Source: Pseudovibrio sp. M1P-2-3 (lineage in GTDB: Bacteria > Pseudomonadota > Alphaproteobacteria > Rhizobiales > Stappiaceae). Taken from it: a stretch of DNA of 64,000 nt. The notes under the pieces were generated by a model, which did no database searches, was not told the origin of the DNA, and saw only the letters and a program-made list of their open reading frames with translations. The position numbers were made by a program, and so were the translations under genes. Position 1 is the stretch's first letter, and the number at the start of each line of letters is the position of its first letter. Below, in pieces: positions 1 to 12,246 of the stretch. The stretch spans positions 1 to 64,000 of the forward strand of contig NZ_JARRCW010000001.1 of the NCBI RefSeq assembly GCF_031501865.1, written 5' to 3'.

Positions 1-1470
1 ATGCTCGTTCAAAGCGCTCCGGGGCCGGAGCAGTGGGATCGCGTTAAAAAGCGCCTACGTGCGGAACTTGGTGAAGATGTATTTACCAGCTGGTTTGCGC
101 GCGTAGACCTAGAAGGGCACAATGACGGAACTATTCGTCTTTCTGTCCCAACGCGATTTTTGAAGCAGTGGATTCAATCCCACTACCGCGACCGCTTGAT
201 GGGGTTGTGGCAAAATGAATGTGAAGAAATCCATCGGATTGAGTTAACGGTTCGTGGTGCGATTCGTGCCCGGCCACCTGTGGCCAAGGCTGCACCGTCT
301 CCAACGATGAACGGTAAAGCGTCGGATTCACGCCCGATTCAGGTGAATGATCCAATTGGAATGCGGGCTTCTTCCCCTGTTTCGATGATGGGGAACCGCT
401 CGATTGGCCGCGCGGAAGCTGCAGGCAAAGACGTTCTTGAAGGGGCTGTTCTCGACCCTAAATACAACTTCGAAACCTTTGTTGAGGGCGAATCCAACGT
501 ACTTGCGCTTGCGGCAGCTCGTCAGGTGGCAAGTGGCGGCGCAGTTACCTTTAATCCGCTTTACCTTCATGCATCGGTTGGTCTGGGTAAAACCCACTTG
601 ATGCAGGCGATTGCAAATCAGGCACGCAATGCAGGACGACGCGTGTTGTACCTGACAGCCGAGCATTTCATGTATCGCTTTGTGGCTGCACTTCAGGCGC
701 AGTCTGCAATGAACTTCAAGGAAACCTTGCGTTCAATCGACCTTCTGCTGATTGATGATATGCAGTTTCTTCATGGGAAGCAGATCCAGCAGGAATTCTG
801 TCACACCTTGAACGCCCTTATTGATGGTGCGCGCCAGGTTGTTGTGGCAGCGGACCGGGCACCAGCTGATCTGGAAAGCCTTGATGACCGCGTACGCTCC
901 CGTCTTGCTGGCGGCCTCGTGGTAAACATTTCCGAGCCGGACTTTGGCTTGCGCAGAGCGATTATTGAAGATCGTATGCGCAACCAGCAGCGCAACTATC
1001 CAAACTTTGCCGTGCCTGATTCTGTGCTGGACTATGTGGCTCGTAACGTCACATCCTCAGGCCGCGACCTGGAAGGGGCGTTGAACCGTCTTGTTGCCCA
1101 TAACCAGCTGACAAACTCACCGGTAACACTGGATATGGCTGAGATCACGCTTCGTGACCTCATCAGAACAGCTGAGCCGCGCCGTGTGAAGATTGAAGAC
1201 ATTCAGCGGGTTGTTTCCAAGCACTACAACGTTTCCAAAGCCGACTTACTGTCAGCGCGCCGTACACGGACAATCGTTCGTCCGCGTCAGATTGCCATGT
1301 ATCTGGCCAAGATGATGACCCCGCGTTCACTGCCGGAAATCGGTCGTCGTTTCGGAAATCGTGACCACACCACAGTGCTGCACGCTGTTCGTAAAATCGA
1401 GGAGCTGCAAAAGGCAGATAACGGGTTGGCGCAGGAGCTGGAACTGCTCAAGCGCATGCTGGACGCCTAA
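1..1470 (+). CDS. dnaA: Chromosomal replication initiator protein DnaA
   Basis: DnaA binds DnaA boxes at the origin and melts DNA to start replication. The 489-residue protein shows the family layout: an N-terminal interaction domain (about 1-85), a variable linker, an AAA+ domain with Walker A GLGKT at residues 194-198 and Walker B LLLIDD at 247-252, and a C-terminal DNA-binding domain ending in the [13 protein letters not shown] signature. Length is normal for alphaproteobacteria. The ATG is the first base of the window, so nothing upstream (promoter, ribosome site, a possible earlier start) can be judged. It is followed by a terminator and then dnaN. Confidence 0.97.
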   Translation: MLVQSAPGPEQWDRVKKRLRAELGEDVFTSWFARVDLEGHNDGTIRLSVPTRFLKQWIQSHYRDRLMGLWQNECEEIHRIELTVRGAIRARPPVAKAAPSPTMNGKASDSRPIQVNDPIGMRASSPVSMMGNRSIGRAEAAGKDVLEGAVLDPKYNFETFVEGESNVLALAAARQVASGGAVTFNPLYLHASVGLGKTHLMQAIANQARNAGRRVLYLTAEHFMYRFVAALQAQSAMNFKETLRSIDLLLIDDMQFLHGKQIQQEFCHTLNALIDGARQVVVAADRAPADLESLDDRVRSRLAGGLVVNISEPDFGLRRAIIEDRMRNQQRNYPNFAVPDSVLDYVARNVTSSGRDLEGALNRLVAHNQLTNSPVTLDMAEITLRDLIRTAEPRRVKIEDIQRVVSKHYNVSKADLLSARRTRTIVRPRQIAMYLAKMMTPRSLPEIGRRFGNRDHTTVLHAVRKIEELQKADNGLAQELELLKRMLDA

Positions 1471-1527
1471 ATACAGGTTCGTTTCGAGCAGTTTACCCGG
1501 CTTACATGTATATTTCAGTGATTATCG

Positions 1528-1559
1528 GGGCGCTCTTAGGAGCGCCCTCTTGCTTTTTT
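1528..1559 (+). terminator. Rho-independent terminator after dnaA
   Basis: An 8-bp GC-rich stem, GGGCGCTC with GAGCGCCC, and a 4-base loop are followed by a T-rich stretch. It separates dnaA from dnaN, so dnaN probably has its own promoter or depends on readthrough. Confidence 0.8.
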
Positions 1560-1648
1560 GTCTCTCTCAGGGCAGTTTCTTTACCCCTCCTTTTGAGGAA
1601 AAGAAGATTTGCAGCTGTTTCAGCTGCCCAGAAGAACGGACGGATCGC

Positions 1649-2767
1649 ATGAAGGCGACACTTGAGCGGACCGAGCTCCTGAAGTCATTAGCGCACGTAC
1701 ACCGTGTTGTTGAACGACGAAACACGATTCCGATCCTCTCAAACGTCATGCTGCAAGCAGAAGGTGGCGACCTGAAGCTTAAGGCGACTGATTTGGATCT
1801 TGAAGTCACCGAAACAATTTCAGCTGTTGTTGAGACACCGGGGGCAACCACTGTTCCTGCCCATATGATTTACGAGATTACCCGTAAATTGCCGGAGGGC
1901 TCGCAGGTTGTTCTGGAAACTTCCGAGGATAACAGCACGATGGAAATTCGTGCGGGTCGTTCCAAGTTTTCGCTTCAGATTCTGCCGGTTACGGACTTCC
2001 CTGACCTCACTGCCGGTGAGTTCTCCAACAGCTTCAAGACAACTGCGGGCAACATCCGCAGGCTGACCGATTGCACTCAGTTTGCAATTTCGACAGAAGA
2101 GACGCGCTATTACCTGAATGGTATTTATATGCATACCATTGAAAATGGTGAGGGTCTTCAGTTCCGCGCTGTTGCAACCGATGGACACCGCTTGGCGCAG
2201 GCCGAAATGCCGTCCCCTGAAGGGGCACAGGGCATGCCGGGTATTATTGTACCGCGCAAGACTGTTGGTGAAATCCAGAAGCTCTTTGAAGATCCGGAAG
2301 CTGAAGTCCAGGTGGAAATTTCGGAGACGAAAATCCGCTTTACCATTGGTTCTGTGGTGCTTACCTCCAAGCTCATTGATGGCAGCTTCCCAGATTATGA
2401 CCGCGTTATTCCTAAGAATAACGATAAGGAACTTCTGGTGGACCGCGACGTTTTCAAGGCAGCCGTTGACCGTGTGTCAACCATTGCTTCCGAGCGTGGC
2501 CGCGCTGTGAAACTGTCACTTTCCGAAGGCAAGCTTGTGTTGACCGTGACGAACCCGGATTCGGGTACTGCAACGGAAGAGCTGGCGGTTGAGTACGATT
2601 CTGATGATATGGAAATCGGCTTTAACTCCAAGTACCTGCTTGATATTGCTGCGCAGCTGGAATCTGATGGCGCTTTGTTCCGCTTAGCTGATTCCGGTTC
2701 ACCGACCCTTGTTCAGGAAAGCGGTGAAACCGATGCTCTTTATGTATTGATGCCAATGCGCGTTTAA
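1649..2767 (+). CDS. dnaN: DNA polymerase III sliding clamp (beta subunit)
   Basis: The beta clamp encircles DNA and tethers polymerase III. From the ATG at 1649 the protein has 372 residues, the usual clamp length, and starts MKATLERTELLKSL as expected. The three-repeat clamp fold is supported by conserved segments such as RNTIPILSNV near the N terminus, FATDGHRLA-like text (AVATDGHRLAQAE) in the middle and the C-terminal LMPMRV. The open frame extends upstream to 1361 inside dnaA, but that extension is not clamp-like, so the start at 1649 was chosen. It lies between dnaA and recF. Confidence 0.96.
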   Translation: MKATLERTELLKSLAHVHRVVERRNTIPILSNVMLQAEGGDLKLKATDLDLEVTETISAVVETPGATTVPAHMIYEITRKLPEGSQVVLETSEDNSTMEIRAGRSKFSLQILPVTDFPDLTAGEFSNSFKTTAGNIRRLTDCTQFAISTEETRYYLNGIYMHTIENGEGLQFRAVATDGHRLAQAEMPSPEGAQGMPGIIVPRKTVGEIQKLFEDPEAEVQVEISETKIRFTIGSVVLTSKLIDGSFPDYDRVIPKNNDKELLVDRDVFKAAVDRVSTIASERGRAVKLSLSEGKLVLTVTNPDSGTATEELAVEYDSDDMEIGFNSKYLLDIAAQLESDGALFRLADSGSPTLVQESGETDALYVLMPMRV

Positions 2768-2773
2768 ATTTCG

Positions 2774-2799
2774 TGCGGGCCGGATGCGGCCCGCATTTT
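2774..2799 (+). terminator. Terminator after dnaN
   Basis: Stem TGCGGGCC/GGCCCGCA with a 6-base loop is followed by TTTT. It sits 6 bases past the dnaN stop codon and 50 bases before recF. Confidence 0.7.
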
Positions 2800-2852
2800 C
2801 CTGCTTGATGGTGCGAGATACCTTCGGCTGTCGGATAATTTAAAAAACAGCA

Positions 2853-3980
2853 ATGAGCTTTGCCATGCTCACGAGCATTTCTCTGACAGATTTTAGAAAT
2901 TACAAGTCCGCATCGGTTTCCCTAAACAGCAATATGGTGGCGTTTACCGGCAGTAACGGGGCCGGAAAAACCAATATTCTCGAAGCAATTTCCCTGCTTA
3001 CCGTTGGCCGCGGTATTCGCCGTGCCAATCTTGCGGATATGGCGCGGGCAGATGGTGCGGGAAGCTGGGCCGTCAGCGCGTTACTCAGCGGTGAGTATGG
3101 AGATACCCGCATGGGAACGGGCTATTCAGCCTCAGAGCCTTCCCGAAAACTTCGCATTGAAGGGGAGGATATGCGAAGTTCCGAGAGTTTGCTGGAGTAC
3201 CTGCGCATTATCTGGCTCATTCCCAGTATGGACAGCCTGTTTACAGGATCTGCAGGGGACAGGCGCAAGTTTCTGGATCGTCTTGTGCTTTCTCTCCATC
3301 CTTCCCATGGGCGTATGGTCTCCAATTTCGAGCGGGCTTTGCGTCAACGCAATCGCCTATTGCAAGATGGTGGTGATAGCTACTTTCTGGATGCAATTGA
3401 AGCGCAGGTGGCAGAGCTGGGAACCGCTGTTTCTCTGGCGCGGCGGGAGACAGTCAGCCTTCTTGCGCATAAGATTGGCGAGCAAGTAAGTTTGGGCCTG
3501 CCTTTCCCTCAAGCCGAGATTGGCCTGCAGGGCAGCTTTGAGGACCTCACTGACGCGATGGCAGCGTCTGACTGTGAGGACTGCTTTAAGGATCTCTTAA
3601 AGAGTGGCCGAATGCGGGACAAAGCTTCGGGCCGCACGCTGGACGGGCCTCACCGCTCCGATCTGGATGTGGTACATGCTGATAAAGGGCTACCTGCTGC
3701 CATTGCCTCCACTGGAGAGCAAAAGGCGCTCTTGATCGGCCTCATTCTGGCACATGCGGATTTGACGAAGGCTGTGTCTGGCCTCTCTCCTGTGCTTTTG
3801 CTGGATGAAGTGGCAGCACACCTTGACCCGAACCGGCGGGAAGCCCTGTTCTCCCGGTTGAATGTTATGGGCGGGCAAGTCTTTATGACAGGTACCGACG
3901 CTATGTTGTTTAATGCGCTGCCGCCGGATGCGCAAATATTTGAAGTGAGCGATGCCTGTGTCTCACTAAAACAGATGTAA
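2853..3980 (+). CDS. recF: DNA replication and repair protein RecF
   Basis: RecF is an SMC-like ATPase that helps load RecA at gaps and stalled forks. The 375-residue protein shows Walker A GSNGAGKT at residues 33-40, an ABC-type signature STGEQKALLIG near 285-295 and Walker B LLLDEVAAHLD near 316-326, all typical of RecF. A second in-frame ATG lies at 2865 (MLTSISL), which would also fit the family; the upstream one is kept without strong ribosome-site evidence. It follows dnaN and is followed after 14 bases by a LysE-type gene. Confidence 0.95.
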   Translation: MSFAMLTSISLTDFRNYKSASVSLNSNMVAFTGSNGAGKTNILEAISLLTVGRGIRRANLADMARADGAGSWAVSALLSGEYGDTRMGTGYSASEPSRKLRIEGEDMRSSESLLEYLRIIWLIPSMDSLFTGSAGDRRKFLDRLVLSLHPSHGRMVSNFERALRQRNRLLQDGGDSYFLDAIEAQVAELGTAVSLARRETVSLLAHKIGEQVSLGLPFPQAEIGLQGSFEDLTDAMAASDCEDCFKDLLKSGRMRDKASGRTLDGPHRSDLDVVHADKGLPAAIASTGEQKALLIGLILAHADLTKAVSGLSPVLLLDEVAAHLDPNRREALFSRLNVMGGQVFMTGTDAMLFNALPPDAQIFEVSDACVSLKQM

Positions 3981-3994
3981 ACTGGGATCGTACT

Positions 3995-4615
3995 ATGGAT
4001 TTGTCTGCCCTCCTGTTTTTCGCCGCAACCCTGCTTATGGCCGCTTTGACGCCGGGACCGGGTATAACGGCTCTTGTTGTGAGGGTTTTAGGCTCTGGCA
4101 AGCGTGGTGCACTGGGTTTTTGTCTGGGCATGATAACCGGCGATATGCTTTGGTTATCTTGTGCGGTACTGGGCTTGGCGGCGCTGATCTCTTCTATGGC
4201 CTTTGCGTTCACTTTGATGAAGTATCTGGGCGCTGCCTATCTGGTTTATATTGCCTGGAAAATGTGGAACTCCGAAGCTGTTGTGCTCAATGCAGGCGGA
4301 GAAATGCAGGACAAGGCAATGTCTTCTTGGGCCTCTTATGTGTCTGGTCTCCTGCTCACTTTGGGCAATCCAAAAGTTGTTGTGTTTTATGTGGCCCTTC
4401 TTCCCAATATTGTACCGTTAGAACAGATCTCGTGGGTGGGGTATGTAGAGCTGCTCGCCATCGTGTGGAGCGTGCTGATTCTGGTGTTTTCTTCCTACGT
4501 TTTAATGGGGCTGCGAGCCCGTAGGCTGATTACTTCCCCCAAGGTTATGAAGCGGGTGAATAAAGGCGCTGGTGTGGTGATGATGGGCGTTGCGGGAACC
4601 ATTGTGACGCGCTAG
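3995..4615 (+). CDS. LysE/RhtB family amino-acid exporter
   Basis: This 206-residue, very hydrophobic protein has about six predicted membrane segments and the N-terminal LysE/RhtB hallmark TPGPG at about residues 21-25, followed by a glycine-rich segment (GFCLGMITGD). Members export amino acids or related metabolites; the substrate cannot be read from the sequence. It starts 14 bases after recF and may be co-transcribed with it. Its place between recF and gyrB interrupts an otherwise classical replication-gene order. Confidence 0.88.
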   Translation: MDLSALLFFAATLLMAALTPGPGITALVVRVLGSGKRGALGFCLGMITGDMLWLSCAVLGLAALISSMAFAFTLMKYLGAAYLVYIAWKMWNSEAVVLNAGGEMQDKAMSSWASYVSGLLLTLGNPKVVVFYVALLPNIVPLEQISWVGYVELLAIVWSVLILVFSSYVLMGLRARRLITSPKVMKRVNKGAGVVMMGVAGTIVTR

Positions 4616-4716
4616 CCCAGCTCACGGCAGACATTCAAGTTTATCCAATGTTTCTCTAGGCTTAAAAGCGGTCTGAACCCTCTGGTTGGTTGCGCCTTGC
4701 CATTTAATATTTATAA

Positions 4717-7209
<2,493 letters not shown>

Positions 7210-7230
7210 CCGAAATAACGAAACCTATTA

Positions 7231-7268
7231 AAAATGCCCGAACAAGAATACTTGTTCGGGCATTTTTT
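7231..7268. terminator. Bidirectional terminator between gyrB and the GntR gene
   Basis: A nearly perfect 16-bp stem, AAAATGCCCGAACAAG pairing with CTTGTTCGGGCATTTTTT, has loop AATA. A-tracts on one side and T-tracts on the other let it serve both convergent genes. Confidence 0.92.
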
Positions 7269-7274
7269 ATTGGA

Positions 7275-8048
7275 TCAGGCGCTTTCGTTTAGCTGAAGTG
7301 GCTCTGTGGGCGCTAGTCTCCCAAGGTCGGGGTCCCATTTATCAATAAGAACTTCAATGTGATCAAAAGCTGCTTTGGAGGCCTGTTCAGGACTTCCTTT
7401 CCGGCAGACTTCCAAAAGGTCATTGTGTAATTCCAAGATCTCCTGGGGGTCTAAGGGGCGTTCACGGGTTCCAAAAGAGAACCTATGAATATGCAGGTTG
7501 CAGCGGTCCAGAATTGGAGCAAGACCATTGTAGCCCGATGCTGCAAAAAGAACCCTATGGAAAAAACGGTCATAGTCACTACAAGTGTAGGTGTCGCCCT
7601 CCTGAGCTGTTTCATGCATGACTTCAATAACTTTTTTAAGAAGCTCGTATGCGTCATCATTCAATCTGGAGGCAATGACGCCTGTGGCCATCATTTCCAA
7701 TTGTTTTCGAATGGCAACCATTTGCCGGATTTCTGGCAAAATGAGCTCTGAGACCTGTGTTCCCTTATAATCGTGACGTATGACAAAGCCGATTTGCTCT
7801 AGACGAATAAGGGCTTCACGAATGGTTCCTTGGGCGCAATTAAATTCGAATGCAAGCTGTTGCTCTCCCAAGCTTTGACCGGGAGGAATGACCCCCATGA
7901 CAACTTGCCGCTTCAGGCTGAAATAAACTGTATCACTTTTGCGGAGTTTAGGCTGTTTCTTCAGATTCAGGCCAAATTTCTGCTCCAAGTCAACATCTGC
8001 GCCTATCAGGCGCGTATAGTCTATTGAACATGGTGTGTTGCTGAGCAT
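7275..8048 (-). CDS. GntR family transcriptional regulator (FadR/FCD type)
   Basis: The 257-residue protein has an N-terminal winged helix-turn-helix of the GntR type (around residues 38-105, including GEQQLAFEFNCAQGTIREAL) and an all-helical C-terminal ligand domain like FCD (MVAIRKQLEMMATGVIA, FHRVLFAASGY). An extra N-terminal stretch of about 35 residues precedes the DNA-binding domain. It probably senses a small organic acid or similar effector, but the ligand is unknown. It diverges from the TolC-like gene across an AT-rich spacer, so it could control that gene; this is inference from position. Confidence 0.85.
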   Translation of the reverse strand: MLSNTPCSIDYTRLIGADVDLEQKFGLNLKKQPKLRKSDTVYFSLKRQVVMGVIPPGQSLGEQQLAFEFNCAQGTIREALIRLEQIGFVIRHDYKGTQVSELILPEIRQMVAIRKQLEMMATGVIASRLNDDAYELLKKVIEVMHETAQEGDTYTCSDYDRFFHRVLFAASGYNGLAPILDRCNLHIHRFSFGTRERPLDPQEILELHNDLLEVCRKGSPEQASKAAFDHIEVLIDKWDPDLGRLAPTEPLQLNESA

Positions 8049-8373
8049 TTTGTTAACCGTTATATTATGTTAGTTTTAAACATACCAGAATACTTACTTT
8101 AAGTAGATTTGGGAAGGTTTAATTAACTATACTTATAATTAATATGAAATTGTTAAAAACTATCCCGTTATTTGCATTGTTTAAAACAATAGTTAATTTT
8201 GACTGTTGCGTAGAGTTTTCTAAATGGGTTTCTCTTTAAACTACTACTAAATATTAAAGATACCTATTTGACTAGGTTAATGTATTGTATTGATATGTTG
8301 AGTAAGTGCGTAGTATTTGTAAGTATACTAATTAGTGTTTATATGAATTCTACGTAGACTGGATATTAACCTA
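8049..8373. promoter_or_regulatory. AT-rich divergent intergenic region
   Basis: These 325 bases lie between the divergent GntR and TolC-like genes. They are far richer in A+T than the surroundings and carry no open frame worth calling. They must hold the promoters of both genes. The 13-mer at 8128-8140 recurs upstream of the other half of the secretion system. Short palindromic AT motifs (for example AAGTATACTAATTAGTG around 8321-8337) could be regulator sites; none was recognised with certainty. Confidence 0.6.
8128..8140 (+). promoter_or_regulatory. Shared 13-base motif TATACTTATAATT, copy 1
   Basis: The same 13 bases occur at 16290-16302, upstream of the PilJ-like/HlyD operon. Both copies lie in promoter regions of type I secretion genes. 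The motif resembles an AT-rich operator or a -10 region; its role is inferred only from the repeated position. Confidence 0.35.
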
Positions 8374-9816
8374 ATGAATATTATCTATTCATCTAGATTT
8401 TTGTTGGTATTTATTCTTATTGCTATAGGTAGTTATTGCAATATTGGATTCTATATGGCGCAAGCTCTTACGCTTCACGAAGCAATTCAGGAAACAATTG
8501 CCACAGAACCGGATATTCTCGCTTCCGAGGAAAACCGGGAAGCGACTGAGTTTGAACTCAGACAAGCTCGAGGGCTTTATCTGCCCAGTATTGATGTTGA
8601 ATCTGGTGTTGGTGTGCGCAGACTAGATAACGATTCAAGGAGATTGTTGGGAGAGCATGGGCACGCTCTGTTTCCAAGAGATGTTGCGGTCTTTGTCCGT
8701 CAGGACATTTTCGATGGCTTTGGACGGGCGGCAGAAGTTGAACGGCAAGCCTCCCGCGTGGATAGCGCCTCTTTCCGAGTCTATGAGCGTTCGGAGTTTA
8801 TTGGACTACAGGTTACACGGGAATATATCGAAGTTCTTTTACAAGAGGCAATTATTGTCGAGGCACAAAAGAACATCGATTTTCATCGAGATATTTTGGG
8901 GGACATACGCGAAGGTACCAAAAGTGGAACTTTGACGAGTGCTGATCTGGAGCAAGGTATTGAGAGGCTTTTGGCCGCAGAAAGCCGCATGATTCAAGCT
9001 CAGGAAGGAAGGGCGCTTGCTCTGGTACGCCTGCAAAGGTATGTGGGCAAACCGGTGAACAAAGTATCTGCATTGGGGACACTTGGCAGCTTTATCCCAA
9101 CGTCCCAACCTCAGGCCGTAGCTCTTGCACGCACACACAATCCGCAAATTCAAATTGCGGCAGCGGAAGTTGATGTCGTTGCTGCGGAGTTGAAGGCGGC
9201 GAAATCACCTTTTTACCCAAGGCTTGGCGTTGAAGGCAGCGCGCGAACCGGCGAGGAAATTGATGGCGATGATGAGCGCACAACGGATCTGCAAGTTCGG
9301 TTGACAATGACTTGGAATATCTACCGTGGCGGGATTGATAGTGCGGATGTACAGGAACAAATTCGCCGGCTTGGTGAGGCAGAAATGCTTCGTGATGTAC
9401 GTGTCAGGGAAGTGGAAGAAGCTGTGCGGTCAGCTTGGGTAACCCGCACACAACAGCGGGTTCTGGAAAGAAAGCTTAAAGAGCAGGCACGGGCCAACAA
9501 TCAGGTTGTAACGTCCTATCGGGAACAGTTTAGAATCGGCCTTCGCTCACTTCTTGACCTTTTAGACGCTCAAAATACGCGCTTTAATACCAATGTGCTT
9601 GTGCACTCGGCGAACTATTCTGCGGTTTTTGCTGATTATCAGGTCGTTGCGGCTACTGGAAGATTGTTAAATGCCGTTCGCACGGCCTATCCACCCCAAG
9701 CGGAAGCTTACGCGCGTGTGGAGGCGAAAGTTCCTCCTTTACCTAAACCTAAGGATCTTGTCCGAAAGGACCCCAATCGTGGGCGCATTGATATTTTGGG
9801 TGTTAATTTAGAGTAG
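8374..9816 (+). CDS. TolC-family outer membrane protein of a type I secretion system
   Basis: The 480-residue protein starts with a hydrophobic signal segment (about residues 8-30, ending near AQA) and then reads as a TolC/OEP efflux channel: TLHEAIQETIATEPDILASE is the typical opening, followed by long helical repeats with two OEP halves and the conserved FRIGLRSLLDLLDAQN near the end. Such trimers form the outer membrane channel for ABC-driven secretion. The gene precedes an ABC transporter by 53 bases, so they form an operon. The conserved shape is that of the LapE/AggA group rather than a general RND efflux channel, because the partner is a LapB-type ABC protein. Confidence 0.88.
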   Translation: MNIIYSSRFLLVFILIAIGSYCNIGFYMAQALTLHEAIQETIATEPDILASEENREATEFELRQARGLYLPSIDVESGVGVRRLDNDSRRLLGEHGHALFPRDVAVFVRQDIFDGFGRAAEVERQASRVDSASFRVYERSEFIGLQVTREYIEVLLQEAIIVEAQKNIDFHRDILGDIREGTKSGTLTSADLEQGIERLLAAESRMIQAQEGRALALVRLQRYVGKPVNKVSALGTLGSFIPTSQPQAVALARTHNPQIQIAAAEVDVVAAELKAAKSPFYPRLGVEGSARTGEEIDGDDERTTDLQVRLTMTWNIYRGGIDSADVQEQIRRLGEAEMLRDVRVREVEEAVRSAWVTRTQQRVLERKLKEQARANNQVVTSYREQFRIGLRSLLDLLDAQNTRFNTNVLVHSANYSAVFADYQVVAATGRLLNAVRTAYPPQAEAYARVEAKVPPLPKPKDLVRKDPNRGRIDILGVNLE

Positions 9817-9869
9817 ACTAAATGGAGTGCTAATGCCGTTCTCGCAAGATATTGGGGAAGTATTTAACT

Positions 9870-12140
9870 ATGGTAAGGCCTCCACAAAGGACAGATCTAC
9901 ACCTCCGTCATGGTGATATCAGCGAGGACCATCCGGATCCTCTCGTCTCATGCCTGCAAGTGGTTGCGACCCAATTTAATCGCCCAACCTCACTCACAGT
10001 CCTCACCGCCGGCCTTCCTCACGACCATGAACAATTTACGCCAGAGCTGATTGTTCGCTCAGCCAAACGGATCGAGCTGGAAGCTTCGGTGAAAACGGGG
10101 AAACTCTCCAAGCTTGGTCCCTTTACCCTGCCTCTTATCATTTACTTGAAGAAGTTGGGGCCTGTGGTGCTTCTGGGAAGAGAGGCAGAAGGGCTATTTG
10201 ATGTCCAGATCCCCGGAGAAAGCGAACCCACCGTCATAGCTGAAACTGATTTGGAAGCTGATTATGGAGGTTGGATTATTATATTTACCGCCCCGCAGGA
10301 CAAAAGGCTTAAGGGAGCAGCAGGCAAACAACAGAAGAAGGAGGATGACTGGTTCTGGGAACCTTTGATGGCCTACTGGAAAAGTATGGTGCAGGTGATC
10401 CTTGCTGCGTGCTTTATCAATATTCTGGCATTGGCTTCTCCCCTGTTTGTGATGAATGTCTATGATCGGGTCTTGCCAAATGAGGCCATTGCCAGCCTTT
10501 GGGTTTTGGCCATCGGCCTGTCATTGGCGTTTATCTTTGACTTCCTGCTAAAAGTCTCGCGGGCTTCACTTATCGATTATGTTGGGCGACGGCTGGATCA
10601 CCATATTTCCACGGCACTTTTTGAGAAGGTTTTGAATATCCGGCTGCAGGAGCGCCCCGAATCTACCGGAGTTTTTGCCAACCACGTTTCCCAGTATGAG
10701 TATATTCGCGAGTTTTTCACCTCCAGTACCCTGTCGTTGATTGTAGATGTCTTCTTTTTATTCCTCTTTTTGTTGGTCATATATTTTCTAGGTAGCTGGA
10801 TGGTTGTTGTTCCTGCAATCGCAGTGGTTTTGGTGATTGTCTCTTCATTTATCCTGCAAACCATTGTTTCCCGTTATCTGGAACGCGCTCAAACAGATAC
10901 GGCGCAGCGGCATGGGCTTCTGGTTGAGAGCGTCAATGCAATGGAAACAGTGAAAAGCTTGCGTGCCGAAGGCTACTTTTTAGCAAAGTGGGAGCGCTTT
11001 ATTGCAGAAGGCAGCCGGACGCAGGCTCAGGTGAAGGCCTACAGCAATCTGGCGATAACGCTGGCCCAGTTTCTGCAGCAGATGGTGACTGTCTGGGTGG
11101 TTGTCAGTGGTGTTTATTTGTTTGCGGAAAACAAGATCACCATGGGAGTTATCATCGCAGTTGTCATGCTTTCAGGGCGTGCAGTTGCTCCTCTTACCCA
11201 GATTACAATGGTCATGACACGGGCGCGCTATGCCATCTCCGCATTGAAAACTCTAAGCAGCCTTATGTCCCAACCTGATGAGCGAACTGGTGTTAAGGAT
11301 TATGTGAACCGCATTGTTCTGGATGGAGAACTGGAGTTTCGAGATGTTGGTTTTCAATATCCGGCCGTTGAGAAAAATGTTCTGAGCAATATTTCATTTC
11401 ATATCAAAGCGGGAGAGAAGGTTGGAATTCTGGGACCAATCGGTTCAGGTAAAACCACCATAGCCCGTCTGGCTTCGGGGTTATATTCTCCGATTTCCGG
11501 CGAGGTTTTGATAGATAGCGTGGATATCAGGCAATATCACCCCTATGAGGTTCGCAAGGCTGTTGGGCTGGTTGTGCAGGAAACAGATCTCTTTCGCGGC
11601 TCCCTCAAGGAAAATGTTCTGGTGGCTAAGCCCGGGGCAAGTGATGATGAAATTTTGTTTGCCTGCCGTATGGCCGGGGTCGATAGCTTTGCCGCGCGAC
11701 ACCCCTTGGGTTATGACATGCCGGTTGGCGAGCGTGGCTCTTTTCTGTCCAGTGGCCAAATTCAGTCAATTGCCTTGGCCCGCGTGTTCTTGATGTCACC
11801 GCCGATTTTATTTCTCGATGAACCTTCCAGCGCACTGGATCTTGCTTCTGAGCGTGTTTTGATCAAGCACTTGAAAGAAGCGATCTGGCCGGAACAAACG
11901 CTGGTTCTGGCAACTCACAGGCAAGCAATGCTTGTGTTGGTGGACCGTTTGATTATTCTGGAGGCAGGCCGGCTAATCGCTGATGGACCAAAGAGTGAGG
12001 TATTACGTGCCTTGGCAGAGCGCGCTGAAAAACTTAAGGGTAGGCAACAGTTAACTGAAAATCAGGAGGAGGGGACACCTGCCGATGGGGATGAAGGTCT
12101 GGATACCTCTCCTGATGCGGATGAAAACAAGCCCGAGTAA
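9870..12140 (+). CDS. Type I secretion ABC transporter/ATPase (LapB/LssB type)
   Basis: This inner membrane permease-ATPase powers type I secretion, typically of large RTX adhesins or toxins. From the ATG at 9870 (756 residues, preceded by GGGGAAG) it has an N-terminal C39-like domain (about 1-155) without an evident catalytic cysteine/histidine set, a membrane domain with about six helices from about residue 173, and an ABC domain with Walker A GPIGSGKTT near 521, a variant signature LSSGQ near 625 instead of LSGGQ, Walker B FLDEPSSALD near 647 and an H-loop ATHR. The acidic C-terminal tail is low complexity. No RTX substrate gene lies nearby. A TTG at 9852 is a less likely start. Confidence 0.9.
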   Translation: MVRPPQRTDLHLRHGDISEDHPDPLVSCLQVVATQFNRPTSLTVLTAGLPHDHEQFTPELIVRSAKRIELEASVKTGKLSKLGPFTLPLIIYLKKLGPVVLLGREAEGLFDVQIPGESEPTVIAETDLEADYGGWIIIFTAPQDKRLKGAAGKQQKKEDDWFWEPLMAYWKSMVQVILAACFINILALASPLFVMNVYDRVLPNEAIASLWVLAIGLSLAFIFDFLLKVSRASLIDYVGRRLDHHISTALFEKVLNIRLQERPESTGVFANHVSQYEYIREFFTSSTLSLIVDVFFLFLFLLVIYFLGSWMVVVPAIAVVLVIVSSFILQTIVSRYLERAQTDTAQRHGLLVESVNAMETVKSLRAEGYFLAKWERFIAEGSRTQAQVKAYSNLAITLAQFLQQMVTVWVVVSGVYLFAENKITMGVIIAVVMLSGRAVAPLTQITMVMTRARYAISALKTLSSLMSQPDERTGVKDYVNRIVLDGELEFRDVGFQYPAVEKNVLSNISFHIKAGEKVGILGPIGSGKTTIARLASGLYSPISGEVLIDSVDIRQYHPYEVRKAVGLVVQETDLFRGSLKENVLVAKPGASDDEILFACRMAGVDSFAARHPLGYDMPVGERGSFLSSGQIQSIALARVFLMSPPILFLDEPSSALDLASERVLIKHLKEAIWPEQTLVLATHRQAMLVLVDRLIILEAGRLIADGPKSEVLRALAERAEKLKGRQQLTENQEEGTPADGDEGLDTSPDADENKPE

Positions 12141-12246
12141 GCGCCCTTAGGTACGTATCTTTAATCGAAAGCCGGCTCCATTTTTCGCTGATACGCTTGC
12201 CCTATGCTTTTTCTGTGCCTTCAGCAATTATGGAGTACGGGCCCTC

